Below are positions 1 to 8,645 of a stretch of DNA of 20,592 bases, in pieces. Each line of letters opens with the position of its first letter. The stretch's first letter is position 1. The stretch lies in NCBI GenBank assembly GCA_027063295.1, contig JAMORZ010000003.1, positions 1 to 20,592 of the forward strand. The letters run 5' to 3'. The notes below the pieces were generated by a model that was not told the origin of the DNA, searched no databases, and saw nothing but the letters and a program-made list of their open reading frames with translations. The position numbers were made by a program, and so were the translations under genes. This DNA comes from Sulfurimonas sp. GTDB lineage: Bacteria; Campylobacterota; Campylobacteria; Campylobacterales; Sulfurimonadaceae.

Positions 1-1
1 T

Positions 2-3000
2 GCTCTTATCGATGGTGGAGCAGATATATTTTTACTCGAGACATGTCAAGATCCACTTCAGATAAAAGCAGCACTTCATGCTTGTGAAGAAGCCAACCGT
101 AAGATGCAAACGCAGCTGCCTATTATGGTCTCAGTCACCATTGAGCTAAGTGGTACGATGCTCATCGGTACAGATGCAACCACCATTGCTACTATCTTAG
201 AGCCTTTTGATATCCTCTCTTTGGGGTTTAACTGTGGAACAGGTCCTGAGCAGGTGCTCAAACATGTAAAAACACTCTCAGAGCTTTGGCACAAACCTAT
301 CTCAGTTCATGCAAACGCAGGTTTACCTCAAAACCGTGGGGGTTATACCTACTACCCTATGGGTCCAGATGAGTTTGTAGAGCAGCAAAAGAAGTTTTTG
401 GAGTTTGATGGGGTGAGTTTTCTAGGTGGGTGTTGTGGAACAACACCACAACACATAAGAGCTCTTGTCAATGAAGTAACAATTACTACTCCAAAACCAC
501 CAAGTGGAAGTCATCCAACCTCTATAGCTTCACTTTTTAACACAGTGCCGCTTATGCAAGAACCAGCTCCCCTGCTTGTGGGTGAGCGCTCAAACGCAAC
601 AGGGAGTAAAGCTTTTCGTGAGCTTCTTTTAGCAGAAGATTATGAGGGAACTCTCTCAGTAGCACAACAACAGGTTCGTGCAGGAGCACATGTAATCGAT
701 GTCAATGTAGGCTTTGCTGGTCGTGATGAGACAAAAGATATGACAAAAGTGATGGAGATGTATGCACAAAAGATTGCCATCCCGCTTATGCCAGACTCAA
801 CACAGACAAAAGGGCTTGAGACAGCCTTAAAGTATATCGGTGGAAAAGCTATCTTAAACTCTGTAAATCTTGAAGATGGAGAGGAGAAGTTTGACGCTGT
901 ATGTGCACTAGCAAAGAAGTTTGGTGCAAGTTTGGTTTGTCTGACTATCGATGAGCAAGGGATGGCAAAGAGTGTTGAGAAAAAGCTTGAAGTAGCTGAG
1001 CGTATCATCGATCTTGCAACCAATCGTCACGGCATCAAAAAAGAGGATTTGGTTTTTGATGTACTTACATTTACCCTTGGTAGTGGTGATGAGGAGTATT
1101 TTGAAGCGGGTATTAACACTATAGAAGCTATTCGTGAGCTTCGTCGTCGCCACCCTGAAGTGGGTGCTATCCTTGGGCTCTCAAACATCTCGTTTGGGCT
1201 TGATAAAGATGCCAGACCATACCTTAATTCTATGTTCTTGCACCATTGTGTAGAAGCTGGGCTTACTTCGGTTATCATCAATGTAAAACATATCATTCCA
1301 CTCAGTAAAATCCCTGCAGAGGATCAAAAAGTTTGTGATGATCTTATCTTTAACCGTTTACCAAACGGGGAAGCTTTGTTTGCATTTATTGAGCATTTCT
1401 CCTCCAAAGAGGCTGTAGATAACGATGCTGTCGATGAAGAGTATCTTGCTATGAGTGATGAAGAGAAGATAGCAAAACTTTTGATGGATGGTGATAAAGA
1501 GAGGATGATCCCTCTTGTAGAGGAGGTTCGCCATCGTATTGCTCCAGAAAAAATTGTTAATGAGATCCTTATTGATGCTATGAAAGTGATAGGGGAGCTT
1601 TTTGGTTCAGGGCAGATGCAACTTCCATTTGTACTTCAATCAGCCGAGACGATGAAAAAAACTGTTGATTATCTTAACCCATACTTGCCAAAAGTTGAAA
1701 AAGCTGTTGATACCACACTCACACTTGGAACAGTTAAGGGGGATGTGCATGATGTTGGAAAAAATCTTGTAGATATCATCCTCTCAAATAATGGCTATAA
1801 AGTAAATAATTTAGGGATAAAAGTAGAGCTTGATCAGTTTTTAGAAACACTTGAAAATGGTCATGTCTCAGCACTTGGGATGAGTGGACTTTTGGTAAAA
1901 TCAACACAGGTGATGCTTGAAAACCTTACAACACTTAAAGAAAAAGGGATCACAATCCCTATCCTTTTAGGTGGAGCAGCACTCACTCGAAGCTTCATTG
2001 ATGATTTTTGTCGCCCTGCTTATGATGGACCTATATTTTACTGCAAAGATGCATTTGATGGTGTGACTGCGATGAGTCGCATTGAAGCCGGAAACTTTGA
2101 TACCAACTTGCACCCTGATGCACCCGATGTTGAGAAAAAAGAGCAAAAAGAGGTTGTAATTCCCCCTTTTGAAGAGCTTACAATGCCAAGTCGTGATGTA
2201 AAAGTGCCTACTCCACCATTTTGGGGTAGACGTGAGATAAAACTGACACAACAACAAGTTGAGATGGCATTTGAGTGGATCAACCACAAACTCCTTTTCA
2301 AGTCACGCTGGGGGTATAGCTCAAAAGGGATGAGTAAAGAGGCACACCAAAAACAACTCGATGAAGTGGTGTGGCCAGCTTATGAGAAACTCAAAAAAAG
2401 ATTTTTAGAGGAGCAACTTTTTGAGCCTACTATTCTTTATGGTTACTGGCCTTGTCGTAGTGATGATAACAAACTTCTTATCTTTGATGAGAGCGAGGGT
2501 TATTTTAGTGAAGATCAAATCAACTGTGAACCACTCGATGTGGTAAAAGACAGAGCACTCAAAGAGTTTAGCTTCCCAAGACAAAGAAAAGCTCCACACA
2601 GAGCTTTGAGTGACTTTTTTCATGCTGATCGTCACGATGTAGTTGCACTTACCTGTGTGAGTGCTGGAGCGAGACTTAGCGAAGTGGAGCGTGAGATCTA
2701 TGAGAGGGGTGATTATACTGAGTATTATCAGTTTCACGGACTTGGAGTCGAACTTGCCGAAGCCCTCGCGGAGATTGCACATAAGCAGATTCGCCTTGAT
2801 TTGAACATTGCTGAGGGGGAAGGTCCCACACTCTCAGATGTTCAGATGAATAAATACCAAGGAAGCCGTTATTCATTTGGCTATGCGGCATGTCCTGACT
2901 TAGAGTTAAATCGTCCATTGTTTGATTTGCTTAAGCCTGAGGAGTTTGGGATAGAGCTGAGTGAGACCTTTCAGATCCACCCAGAGCAAAGCACCTCGGC

Positions 3001-3043
3001 AATAGTGGTGTACCATCCAAACGCAACTTACTACAATGTCTAA
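2..3043 (+). CDS. metH: Cobalamin-dependent methionine synthase (5'-truncated by window edge)
   Basis: Transfers a methyl group from 5-methyltetrahydrofolate through cobalamin to homocysteine, making methionine in the cytoplasm. The frame is open from base 2 with no start in view; the 1013 visible residues lack roughly the first 150 of the family. Domains are in the canonical order. The homocysteine-binding barrel carries the zinc cysteines (FNCGTG at about 227-241, GGCCGTT at about 425-445). The pterin-binding domain starts at LLVGERSNATGS (about 575-610). The cap and B12 domain has the cobalt-ligand motif DVHDVG (about 1741-1758). The C-terminal AdoMet activation domain has RYSFGYAACPDLE (about 2866-2905) and ends in HPNATYYNV, as in E. 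coli MetH. All four modules are present, so the enzyme should be able to reactivate oxidised cobalamin. It converges on yifB, 30 bp away. The identification is secure; only the N-terminus is unknown. Confidence 0.97.
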   Translation, partial: ALIDGGADIFLLETCQDPLQIKAALHACEEANRKMQTQLPIMVSVTIELSGTMLIGTDATTIATILEPFDILSLGFNCGTGPEQVLKHVKTLSELWHKPISVHANAGLPQNRGGYTYYPMGPDEFVEQQKKFLEFDGVSFLGGCCGTTPQHIRALVNEVTITTPKPPSGSHPTSIASLFNTVPLMQEPAPLLVGERSNATGSKAFRELLLAEDYEGTLSVAQQQVRAGAHVIDVNVGFAGRDETKDMTKVMEMYAQKIAIPLMPDSTQTKGLETALKYIGGKAILNSVNLEDGEEKFDAVCALAKKFGASLVCLTIDEQGMAKSVEKKLEVAERIIDLATNRHGIKKEDLVFDVLTFTLGSGDEEYFEAGINTIEAIRELRRRHPEVGAILGLSNISFGLDKDARPYLNSMFLHHCVEAGLTSVIINVKHIIPLSKIPAEDQKVCDDLIFNRLPNGEALFAFIEHFSSKEAVDNDAVDEEYLAMSDEEKIAKLLMDGDKERMIPLVEEVRHRIAPEKIVNEILIDAMKVIGELFGSGQMQLPFVLQSAETMKKTVDYLNPYLPKVEKAVDTTLTLGTVKGDVHDVGKNLVDIILSNNGYKVNNLGIKVELDQFLETLENGHVSALGMSGLLVKSTQVMLENLTTLKEKGITIPILLGGAALTRSFIDDFCRPAYDGPIFYCKDAFDGVTAMSRIEAGNFDTNLHPDAPDVEKKEQKEVVIPPFEELTMPSRDVKVPTPPFWGRREIKLTQQQVEMAFEWINHKLLFKSRWGYSSKGMSKEAHQKQLDEVVWPAYEKLKKRFLEEQLFEPTILYGYWPCRSDDNKLLIFDESEGYFSEDQINCEPLDVVKDRALKEFSFPRQRKAPHRALSDFFHADRHDVVALTCVSAGARLSEVEREIYERGDYTEYYQFHGLGVELAEALAEIAHKQIRLDLNIAEGEGPTLSDVQMNKYQGSRYSFGYAACPDLELNRPLFDLLKPEEFGIELSETFQIHPEQSTSAIVVYHPNATYYNV

Positions 3044-3075
3044 AAAAGAGTTTCCAAGTTTTTCTTGGTAACTCT
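3041..3075 (-). terminator. Intrinsic terminator of the yifB transcript, between convergent metH and yifB
   Basis: The 12-bp arms AGAGTTTCCAAG (3047-3058) and CTTGGTAACTCT (3064-3075) pair with one T-T mismatch around a 5-base loop. On the minus strand the stem runs directly into TTTTTTA, the complement of 3041-3047, a usable U-tract. On the plus strand the stem is followed by AACGTC with no T-run, so it would stop metH less well. The hairpin overlaps the last bases of yifB, and the tract overlaps the metH stop codon. Confidence 0.75.
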
Positions 3076-4579
3076 AACGTCTTCTATAGCTTAAAGCCTC
3101 TAGTATATGCTCTTTCTCTATCATCTTGCTTTGCACCAAGTCAGCGATAGTTCTTGCAACCTTTTTTACTTTGTTTATCCCACGAAATGAAAGAGTAAAC
3201 CTCTTTATGGCGATATCAAGCATATCTTGTGCTTCTTGACTTAATATACAAAACTGCTCTATCTCACTCTCACTCAGTTTTGCATTGAAGTTTTTTTGAG
3301 CTCTCTCTTTGGCAAAAATATGTGCTATCACCACCTCTTTGTGCATCTCTTTTGAGCTGTGGGTCGCTTTATCTTCTGCACTGACATTTTGCATCACCAC
3401 ATGCAGATCTATTCTGTCTAAAAAAGGCTCAGAGAGACGGTTTTTGTACCTTTGTATCTCCACATCGCTACATCTGCACTCTTTAGACTCATCAAGCAGG
3501 TTACCACAGGGACAAGGATTCATCGCACCCACAAATAAAAAATCAGCTCCATACTCCACTTTTGAGTTTACCCTTGAGATACGGATCTTTCTATCTTCAA
3601 GAGGCTCTCTGAGAGCTTCTAGGACACTTTTTGAGAAGTGGGGTAGCTCATCAAACATCAAGATTCCCAAATGAGCCAAACCCACCTCCCCTATCATCGC
3701 TTTTGTACTTCCACCACCAAAGATGCTTGACTTAGTAGAGGAGTGGTGTGGTGCTCTGTAGGGTCTATGGGGTGAGAAGCTTGGCTCTTTTGCCTCAAAA
3801 CTCTCAAGCTTTGCAACATCGAGTATCTCAGCATTGCTCATTGGTGGTAATATATAGCGAAGTCTTTTGCTTATCATGCTCTTGCCACAGCCTGGTGAGC
3901 CCTCTAAAATGATGTTGTGCATCCCTGCTGCAGCGATAACAGCTGCCCTTTTAGCGACAAGTTGCCCTTTGACATCTAAAAAATCCTCTTTGTACTCTTT
4001 TGTATAGTAGTAGTTCTCATCTGCTATGGTGTAAAATGGGTACTCTATCTGCGTTTGTTGTGATGGAGTTTGTGCCTCTTGGTATTGGAGCAACTCATAA
4101 GCCTCACGAAGACTCTCTACTCCATAAAAGGCTATATGTGGTATTTTGGAGAGTTTTGAGAGTGCTTCTTTTGGGACTATTGCTTTGGTTATCACCTCTT
4201 GTCTTGCAAGTGAGAGAAGCAGTGGGTAGAGTTGAATGTTTTCTTTGACACTTCCATCGAGTCCTAGCTCACCAAACACAAACCACTCATCTAACTCTAT
4301 CTCTTTATCGTGCAGAAGTATTAAGAGTGCCATAGAGAGATCAAACTGACTTCCCTCTTTTTTCACATCGCTTGGGGCGAGGTTGATCGTTATACGTTTT
4401 GGGGGAAATTTATACTCATTGCTAAGCAGTGCAGACTTTACCCTCTCTCTTGCTTCAGAGATAGAGGTGCTTCCAAGCCCTACAAGTCCAAAAGAGGGTA
4501 AACCCTTTGTGAGTGTTACCTCTACATCAACAACCTTTGCTTCAAGAGATTCAAAAGTAGCACATTGCAGTGTTTTCAT
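3074..4579 (-). CDS. comM: YifB/ComM family Mg-chelatase-like AAA+ ATPase
   Basis: Belongs to the YifB/ComM family. ComM in Vibrio and Haemophilus is a hexameric branch-migration motor that helps integrate DNA during natural transformation. At 501 residues it is of usual length. The N-terminal 160 residues are the Lon-like fold (GLPSFGLVGLG; INLAPSDVKKEGSQFDL). The ATPase follows, with Walker A EGSPGCGKS (residues 226-234), Walker B ILMFDE (306-311) and the family signature MNPCPCG (353-359). Downstream lies CRCSDVEIQRYKNRLSEPFLDRIDLHV. The start is the ATG at 4579, five bases after AAGGTGG. It lies last in the tig-clpP-def direction, as comM does beside def in Helicobacter, but a hairpin with U-tract separates it from def. 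The role in transformation is inferred from the family; no other competence gene is in view. Confidence 0.93.
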   Translation of the reverse strand: MKTLQCATFESLEAKVVDVEVTLTKGLPSFGLVGLGSTSISEARERVKSALLSNEYKFPPKRITINLAPSDVKKEGSQFDLSMALLILLHDKEIELDEWFVFGELGLDGSVKENIQLYPLLLSLARQEVITKAIVPKEALSKLSKIPHIAFYGVESLREAYELLQYQEAQTPSQQTQIEYPFYTIADENYYYTKEYKEDFLDVKGQLVAKRAAVIAAAGMHNIILEGSPGCGKSMISKRLRYILPPMSNAEILDVAKLESFEAKEPSFSPHRPYRAPHHSSTKSSIFGGGSTKAMIGEVGLAHLGILMFDELPHFSKSVLEALREPLEDRKIRISRVNSKVEYGADFLFVGAMNPCPCGNLLDESKECRCSDVEIQRYKNRLSEPFLDRIDLHVVMQNVSAEDKATHSSKEMHKEVVIAHIFAKERAQKNFNAKLSESEIEQFCILSQEAQDMLDIAIKRFTLSFRGINKVKKVARTIADLVQSKMIEKEHILEALSYRRR

Positions 4580-4632
4580 CTAAGCCACCTTATTTTAGAT
4601 GGTATATGGTAGTAAAAGATTTTTCTATGTAG

Positions 4633-4657
4633 AAAAAATATGGCAAATTGCCATATT
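4633..4657 (-). terminator. A/T-rich terminator hairpin overlapping the def stop codon
   Basis: AATATGGCAA (4637-4646) and TTGCCATATT (4648-4657) form a near-perfect palindrome that folds realistically as an 8-bp stem with a 5-base loop. On the minus strand it is followed by TTTTTTC (complement of 4632-4638). It includes part of the def TAA and lies about 55 bp upstream of the yifB start. Having few G-C pairs, it is probably a partial terminator that lowers yifB output relative to def. Confidence 0.55.
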
Positions 4658-5180
4658 AGGAGGATTTTTTACGCTCTTTTTGGAGTTTTTTGTACTCTTT
4701 TTCAAACTTTTTGCGTCTTGCATAAGAGAGTTTATCGATAAAGAGTATCCCCTCAAGATGATCTATCTCATGTTGGATAGCTATTGCTAAAAGTCCATCA
4801 GCATCGAGTGTTTTTGTATTGCCATCTCTATCTTGGTAGTTGATGGTGATGCTCTCTGAGCGTTTTATATCTTCATAAAACTTTGGAACACTCAAGCATC
4901 CCTCTTGATAGACTGTTTCACCCTCTTGTTTGACAATAACAGGGTTGATGATCTCTAAAAGGTTCTCAGGTAGTTGCTCACCATCTTCATCAGGGATATT
5001 AAGCACCAAAGCACGGATGGGATGTGCTACTTGAATAGCAGCTAGACCGATACCATTAGTCTCTATCATAAAAGGGTGCATAGCATCTAAGAGATCGTGG
5101 AGTTTTTTATCAAAACTAGTGACCTTTTTTGATTTTTGGCGGAGTCTTTTGTCTGGGTATTCTACGATAGTTAGCTTCAT
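4656..5180 (-). CDS. def: Peptide deformylase
   Basis: Removes the N-formyl group from nascent polypeptides at the ribosome exit, before methionine removal. All three motifs of the metal site are present in 174 residues: GIGLAAIQV (43-51), EGCLSVP (93-99, metal ligand Cys95) and QHEIDHLEG (136-144, HEXXH with ligands His137 and His141). A lysine-rich tail (residues 155-172) ends the protein, as in other bacterial deformylases. The start lies two bases after the stop of the upstream GGDEF-like gene and lacks a strong SD, so translation is probably coupled. The neighbours tig and clpP also act on nascent or misfolded chains, a grouping shared with Helicobacter and Campylobacter. Confidence 0.96.
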   Translation of the reverse strand: MKLTIVEYPDKRLRQKSKKVTSFDKKLHDLLDAMHPFMIETNGIGLAAIQVAHPIRALVLNIPDEDGEQLPENLLEIINPVIVKQEGETVYQEGCLSVPKFYEDIKRSESITINYQDRDGNTKTLDADGLLAIAIQHEIDHLEGILFIDKLSYARRKKFEKEYKKLQKERKKSS

Positions 5181-5182
5181 GG

Positions 5183-6229
5183 TTACACTTCACGTAAAGA
5201 GACTGCATAGTCTAGGTTTTTATTTTCGTATGCTTTTTCGATCCCATCGATAGCACTTACAACTATCTCCTCTACAGAGTGCAGAGAGTCTATATTCGTC
5301 ACACCTATGGAGATTTTAAGAAGTATCTCTCTATCAGCTAAAAAGAAGTTAGAGTTTGAAACAAGATAAGAGAGTCTCTCGCTTGCTTTTTTAGCACTCT
5401 CTATGTCAGTATGTTTTAAAAGCATTGCAAAGATACCATTGCCATAGTGAGCAACGATATCACTTCTTCTTGAAGTTTTTAGTAGAAGTCTTGCGATGGT
5501 TCTTGTCATAAGAACAATAGCTTTTTCGTTTTTGACACTTTTTTTCAAGTCTCGATCAAGCTCGATCATGATAAGTGAACTTTTATGGTCAAACTCACGG
5601 ATAAGCCCTATCTCTTGCTCTATTTTGGAAAGGAGATAGCGTTTGTTGTAAACACCAAACTGATTATCAAAGATAGTTTCATGCTCTACTGTTTTTACAA
5701 TGGCAGCAGTCTCATCATAAGTAGCTTTCATCTGAGCACTTTGAGTTTTTAAAATGTTAGAGAGTTTACTAACATCCCCCTCTAGTGCTCCCATAACAGT
5801 AGTAGCATTTTGGGCAGAATCATTAAGCATAAGCTCTTTTTTTCGCTTGTCTAAAATCTTGGTCATTAAAACCATATTTTTGTAAAGACTTGCAGTGGAG
5901 TTAAGAATATTTTTAATAGAAGCAAAACCTTTTTTGAGGTTTTGTTCAAGGATGATAGTTGTCTCATCATCATTTGCTTCCTCTAGCTCAAGCATAGATG
6001 CTACTTGTTTGCGGAAAGTTTCACTTTTATCTTCAAGGTGTCTGTCAAAATAGAGAGAAAAATTGTTTGGTGTTGGGGGTAAATTATCAACAATCAACGC
6101 ATTTAACACCTCTTTTGCATAGATCTCAATATCGCTTGATGGATTGTCCATATCTACTGTTTTTGTTGTTACAACAGTTGTAGTTTCAGCTTCATCAAGA
6201 TTTCTGCGTTTTTTTGCTCTCTCTGACAT
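5183..6229 (-). CDS. Degenerate GGDEF-domain protein, probably not a diguanylate cyclase
   Basis: A 348-residue soluble protein with no membrane segment. Residues 1-30 are charged and Thr-rich. Residues 31-180 look largely helical, with long runs suited to coiled coil (about 75-135 and 150-182). Residues 187-345 have the outline of a GGDEF domain: FDNQFGVYNKRYLL replaces the usual DxLTGLxNRR, MIELDRDLKK stands at the metal-binding strand, and AHYGNGIFAMLL stands where RYGGDEFAxLL should be. The signature is thus GNGIF (263-267), with the catalytic acidic pair lost, so c-di-GMP synthesis is unlikely. It may bind a nucleotide or a partner, or act as a scaffold. The SD AAGGAG lies just before the ATG and next to the clpP stop. 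It sits between clpP and def, two genes adjacent in Helicobacter and Campylobacter as I recall them, so it is probably a lineage-specific insertion. Function unknown. Confidence 0.85.
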   Translation of the reverse strand: MSERAKKRRNLDEAETTTVVTTKTVDMDNPSSDIEIYAKEVLNALIVDNLPPTPNNFSLYFDRHLEDKSETFRKQVASMLELEEANDDETTIILEQNLKKGFASIKNILNSTASLYKNMVLMTKILDKRKKELMLNDSAQNATTVMGALEGDVSKLSNILKTQSAQMKATYDETAAIVKTVEHETIFDNQFGVYNKRYLLSKIEQEIGLIREFDHKSSLIMIELDRDLKKSVKNEKAIVLMTRTIARLLLKTSRRSDIVAHYGNGIFAMLLKHTDIESAKKASERLSYLVSNSNFFLADREILLKISIGVTNIDSLHSVEEIVVSAIDGIEKAYENKNLDYAVSLREV

Positions 6230-6238
6230 AAAAACTCC

Positions 6239-6829
6239 TTACTCTTTATCGTTCTTTATCAGAACCTCATCAACCATACCATACTCTTGAGCCTCTTGTG
6301 CACTCATAAAGTTGTCACGGTCAGTGTCTTTTTCTATTGTTTTTACACTTTGTCCTGTGTTCTTTGCCAAGATCTCGTTGAGCTCTTTTTTCATACGCAA
6401 AATTTCTTGTGCTTGTATCTCGATATCAGTTGCCTGACCTCTTGCTCCACCTAAAGGTTGATGAATCATGATACGAGCATGTGGAAGGGCATAACGTTTG
6501 CCCTTTTCACCACTTGAGAGTAAAAATGCACCCATAGATGCTGCTTGACCTATACAGATAGTAGCAACATGAGGGCGAATATAGTTCATTGTGTCATATA
6601 TTGCCATACCAGCTGTTACAACACCACCGGGAGAGTTGATATAAAAGTAGATATCTTTTTCAGGATCTTCTGCTTCAAGAAACAAAAATTGAGCAACAAT
6701 ACTCGATGCAACAGCATCGTTTACTTCACCACTAAGCATCACAATTCTATCTTTTAATAGACGAGAATAGATATCATAAGAGCGCTCACCACGCCCTGTT
6801 TTTTCAACTACATATGGAATATAACTCAT
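6239..6829 (-). CDS. clpP: ATP-dependent Clp protease proteolytic subunit
   Basis: Serine peptidase that forms the double-heptamer chamber degrading substrates delivered by ClpX or ClpA. At 196 residues it is full length. The catalytic triad can be placed: Ser98 in GQAASMGAFLL, His123 in ARIMIHQP and Asp172 in TDRDNFMSA. The substrate-binding strand FYINSPGG (62-69) is also present. The N-terminus MSYIPYVVEKTGRGERSYDIYSRLL is typical of ClpP and suggests the usual short propeptide or none. It begins four bases after the trigger factor stop, so the two are co-transcribed, a pairing common in bacteria. No clpX is in view. Confidence 0.98.
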   Translation of the reverse strand: MSYIPYVVEKTGRGERSYDIYSRLLKDRIVMLSGEVNDAVASSIVAQFLFLEAEDPEKDIYFYINSPGGVVTAGMAIYDTMNYIRPHVATICIGQAASMGAFLLSSGEKGKRYALPHARIMIHQPLGGARGQATDIEIQAQEILRMKKELNEILAKNTGQSVKTIEKDTDRDNFMSAQEAQEYGMVDEVLIKNDKE

Positions 6830-6833
6830 GATA

Positions 6834-8132
6834 CTACTTTTCTAGTTTTTCGTTTAACATTCCAGAGAGAACTCTGTCTTCAACCATTGACATTTGGATC
6901 GCTGGAATATAACCAGCTTCTTTGTATTGGTCGTATGCTTTTTGTGGATCTTGACCCATTTGCATCGCTTCGTAGTAGATAGTTTGCATAACTTCTTGCT
7001 CACCTACCTGGATACTTTTATCTTGTGCAAGTGCATCGATGATAAATGTAGCTTTTACAGACTTCTCAGCTTCTTCACGGAAAGTTTCACGAAGCTCTTT
7101 GAGTTTTTCTGGGTTTTCACGAAGCTCTTTGATCTCATCTTCGCTCATCTCACGAGCTTTTTTGTTAAGTGCCATATCGATCTCTTGCTCAACAACAAAC
7201 TCTGGAAGATCAAACTCAAGTTTTTCAACAAGTGTTTCAAGAAGTTCAGGTTTAAGTTTTTCGTTGTAAAGTTTTGCAAGCTCCTCTTGTTCAATCGCTT
7301 TTTTCACTTCCTCTTTGAGTTTTGCAACATCAGCATTCTCATCACCAGGAAGAAGTTTTTTTGCAAGCTCATCATTTACTTCAACTTCACCTTTTACTTG
7401 GATCTGATTTACTTTTACTTTAAACATCGCATCTTTACCAGCAAGTTTTTCACCACCGTAGTTCTCAGGGAAAGTGACATTGATCTCAACTTCCTCATCA
7501 CGTTTTACACCAACAAGTTGATCTTCAAAACCTGGGATAAACTGACCGCTTCCAAGCTCAAGTGCAAAGTTCTCAGCTTTACCACCTTCAAAAGCTTCAC
7601 CATCAACAAAACCTTCAAAGTCGATAACAGCAGTATCACCAAGTTTCATTTTGCGGTTGCGTTTGATGTTTTCAAGTGGAGCTTGAGCTTCTGCAATCTC
7701 TTTGATACGTGCATCTACAGCAGCTTCATCAGCAGTTGGTTTTTCAAAATCAGGAACAAAAGATGCAGCATCTTTTACTTCGATTGATGGACGCATAGCA
7801 ATTTTTACAGCTACTTCTATCTTGTCATCACTTTTGTCAAATTTTGTGATGCTTGGCTCACCGATAAGAGATTCATTTGAGATCTCCATCTCTTCTAAAC
7901 CTTTGTTTAAAACCTCACGAAGAGCTTCAGATTCTGCATCTTGAACAAGTTTTTCACCATATTGTTTTTTGATGATAGCAACAGGAACTTTCCCTTTTCT
8001 AAAACCTTGAACATTTGCAGTTTTACTTAATTGCTTAGCAATTTTTTCAACATTTGCATTTACTTCATCCATTGAGATGATAGCCTCTATCTCAGCATTT
8101 GCACTATTGATTTTGTTTGATTTGATTTCCAT
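6834..8132 (-). CDS. tig: Trigger factor, ribosome-associated chaperone and prolyl isomerase
   Basis: Binds ribosomal protein L23 at the exit tunnel and shields nascent chains. At 432 residues it has the full three-part architecture. The N-terminal ribosome-docking domain carries the signature GFRKGKVP (43-50). The FKBP-type isomerase domain (about 160-245) includes GDTAVIDFEGFVDGEAFEGG and the FIPGFEDQLVG segment. A long helical, Glu/Lys-rich C-terminal chaperone domain follows. I chose the ATG at 8132 over the in-frame TTG at 8135, because AAAGGA lies about five bases before the ATG but would be too close to the TTG. A TGCTAATAT promoter lies just upstream. It is first in the unit tig-clpP-GGDEF-def. 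Confidence 0.97.
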   Translation of the reverse strand: MEIKSNKINSANAEIEAIISMDEVNANVEKIAKQLSKTANVQGFRKGKVPVAIIKKQYGEKLVQDAESEALREVLNKGLEEMEISNESLIGEPSITKFDKSDDKIEVAVKIAMRPSIEVKDAASFVPDFEKPTADEAAVDARIKEIAEAQAPLENIKRNRKMKLGDTAVIDFEGFVDGEAFEGGKAENFALELGSGQFIPGFEDQLVGVKRDEEVEINVTFPENYGGEKLAGKDAMFKVKVNQIQVKGEVEVNDELAKKLLPGDENADVAKLKEEVKKAIEQEELAKLYNEKLKPELLETLVEKLEFDLPEFVVEQEIDMALNKKAREMSEDEIKELRENPEKLKELRETFREEAEKSVKATFIIDALAQDKSIQVGEQEVMQTIYYEAMQMGQDPQKAYDQYKEAGYIPAIQMSMVEDRVLSGMLNEKLEK

Positions 8133-8165
8133 CAATTTCCTTTAGTCGAACTATTATTTTGGGCA

Positions 8166-8174
8166 ATATTAGCA
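8166..8174 (-). promoter_or_regulatory. Extended -10 promoter of tig
   Basis: The minus strand reads TGCTAATAT, an extended -10 box, starting 16 bp after the lspA stop codon and about 34 bp before the tig start. The flank GCTAATATTGC is shared with the rpsT promoter at 10056-10066. It would let tig-clpP-def be transcribed independently of glmM-lspA. Confidence 0.55.
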
Positions 8175-8189
8175 AAATTCTGCTTTTAT

Positions 8190-8645
8190 CTACCTTTTAC
8201 ATAGTTTTGGTTTAAAGTTTAAAACAAGAAACCACACAACTGCAAGGTCTATCATCACATCAGCAAAGTTAAAAACAGCAAAGTCAAATCCACAGTGCCA
8301 GTACACCATATCTACAACACCCTCATGGATAAAACGGTCATAGATATTTGAAAATGCACCACCAAGTAAAAGACCTGCTGGAAAAGCATAACAGAGTGTT
8401 TGAAGTTTATAGATATAGATCATCACCCCAAAAACAAGTAGAAGCTGGATATACTTTAAATACTCTTGTAAAAAGGCAAACATCGAAAACGCAACCCCTT
8501 TGTTGTAAACAAGGATAAAATCAATACACTCAGTGTAGTAACGAAATCCATCTACAAAGAGTATTTTGATATTTTGATCGATGATAAAAACACCAATAAG
8601 TGCAAAAAAAAGTATCGATGAAAAACGGAGTGTAAAGTTATGCAT
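8190..8645 (-). CDS. lspA: Lipoprotein signal peptidase (signal peptidase II)
   Basis: Inner-membrane aspartyl protease that cleaves the signal peptide of diacylglyceryl-modified prolipoproteins. At 151 residues it shows four hydrophobic spans (about 9-24, 65-80, 86-98 and 127-143). The family motifs are VYNKGVAFSMF (47-56), GGAFSNIYDRF followed by VVDM with catalytic Asp112, and FNFADV with catalytic Asp129. The start ATG overlaps the glmM stop by 8 bases, so the two are translationally coupled. The pair glmM-lspA next to rpsT is also the order recalled for H. pylori. Confidence 0.95.
   Translation of the reverse strand: MHNFTLRFSSILFFALIGVFIIDQNIKILFVDGFRYYTECIDFILVYNKGVAFSMFAFLQEYLKYIQLLLVFGVMIYIYKLQTLCYAFPAGLLLGGAFSNIYDRFIHEGVVDMVYWHCGFDFAVFNFADVMIDLAVVWFLVLNFKPKLCKR

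Noticed and set aside
5183..6229. Calling this gene an active diguanylate cyclase
   Set aside because: The GGDEF motif is GNGIF and other active-site positions are changed, so only the fold can be claimed.
6894..7787. A long plus-strand open frame (297 codons) opposite tig
   Set aside because: It is the mirror of a clear trigger factor gene; the product is a Phe/Lys/Cys-rich run with no domain logic and no ribosome site.
8133..8135. TTG as the tig start codon
   Set aside because: It lies only about two bases from AGGA; the next codon, ATG at 8132, has normal spacing.
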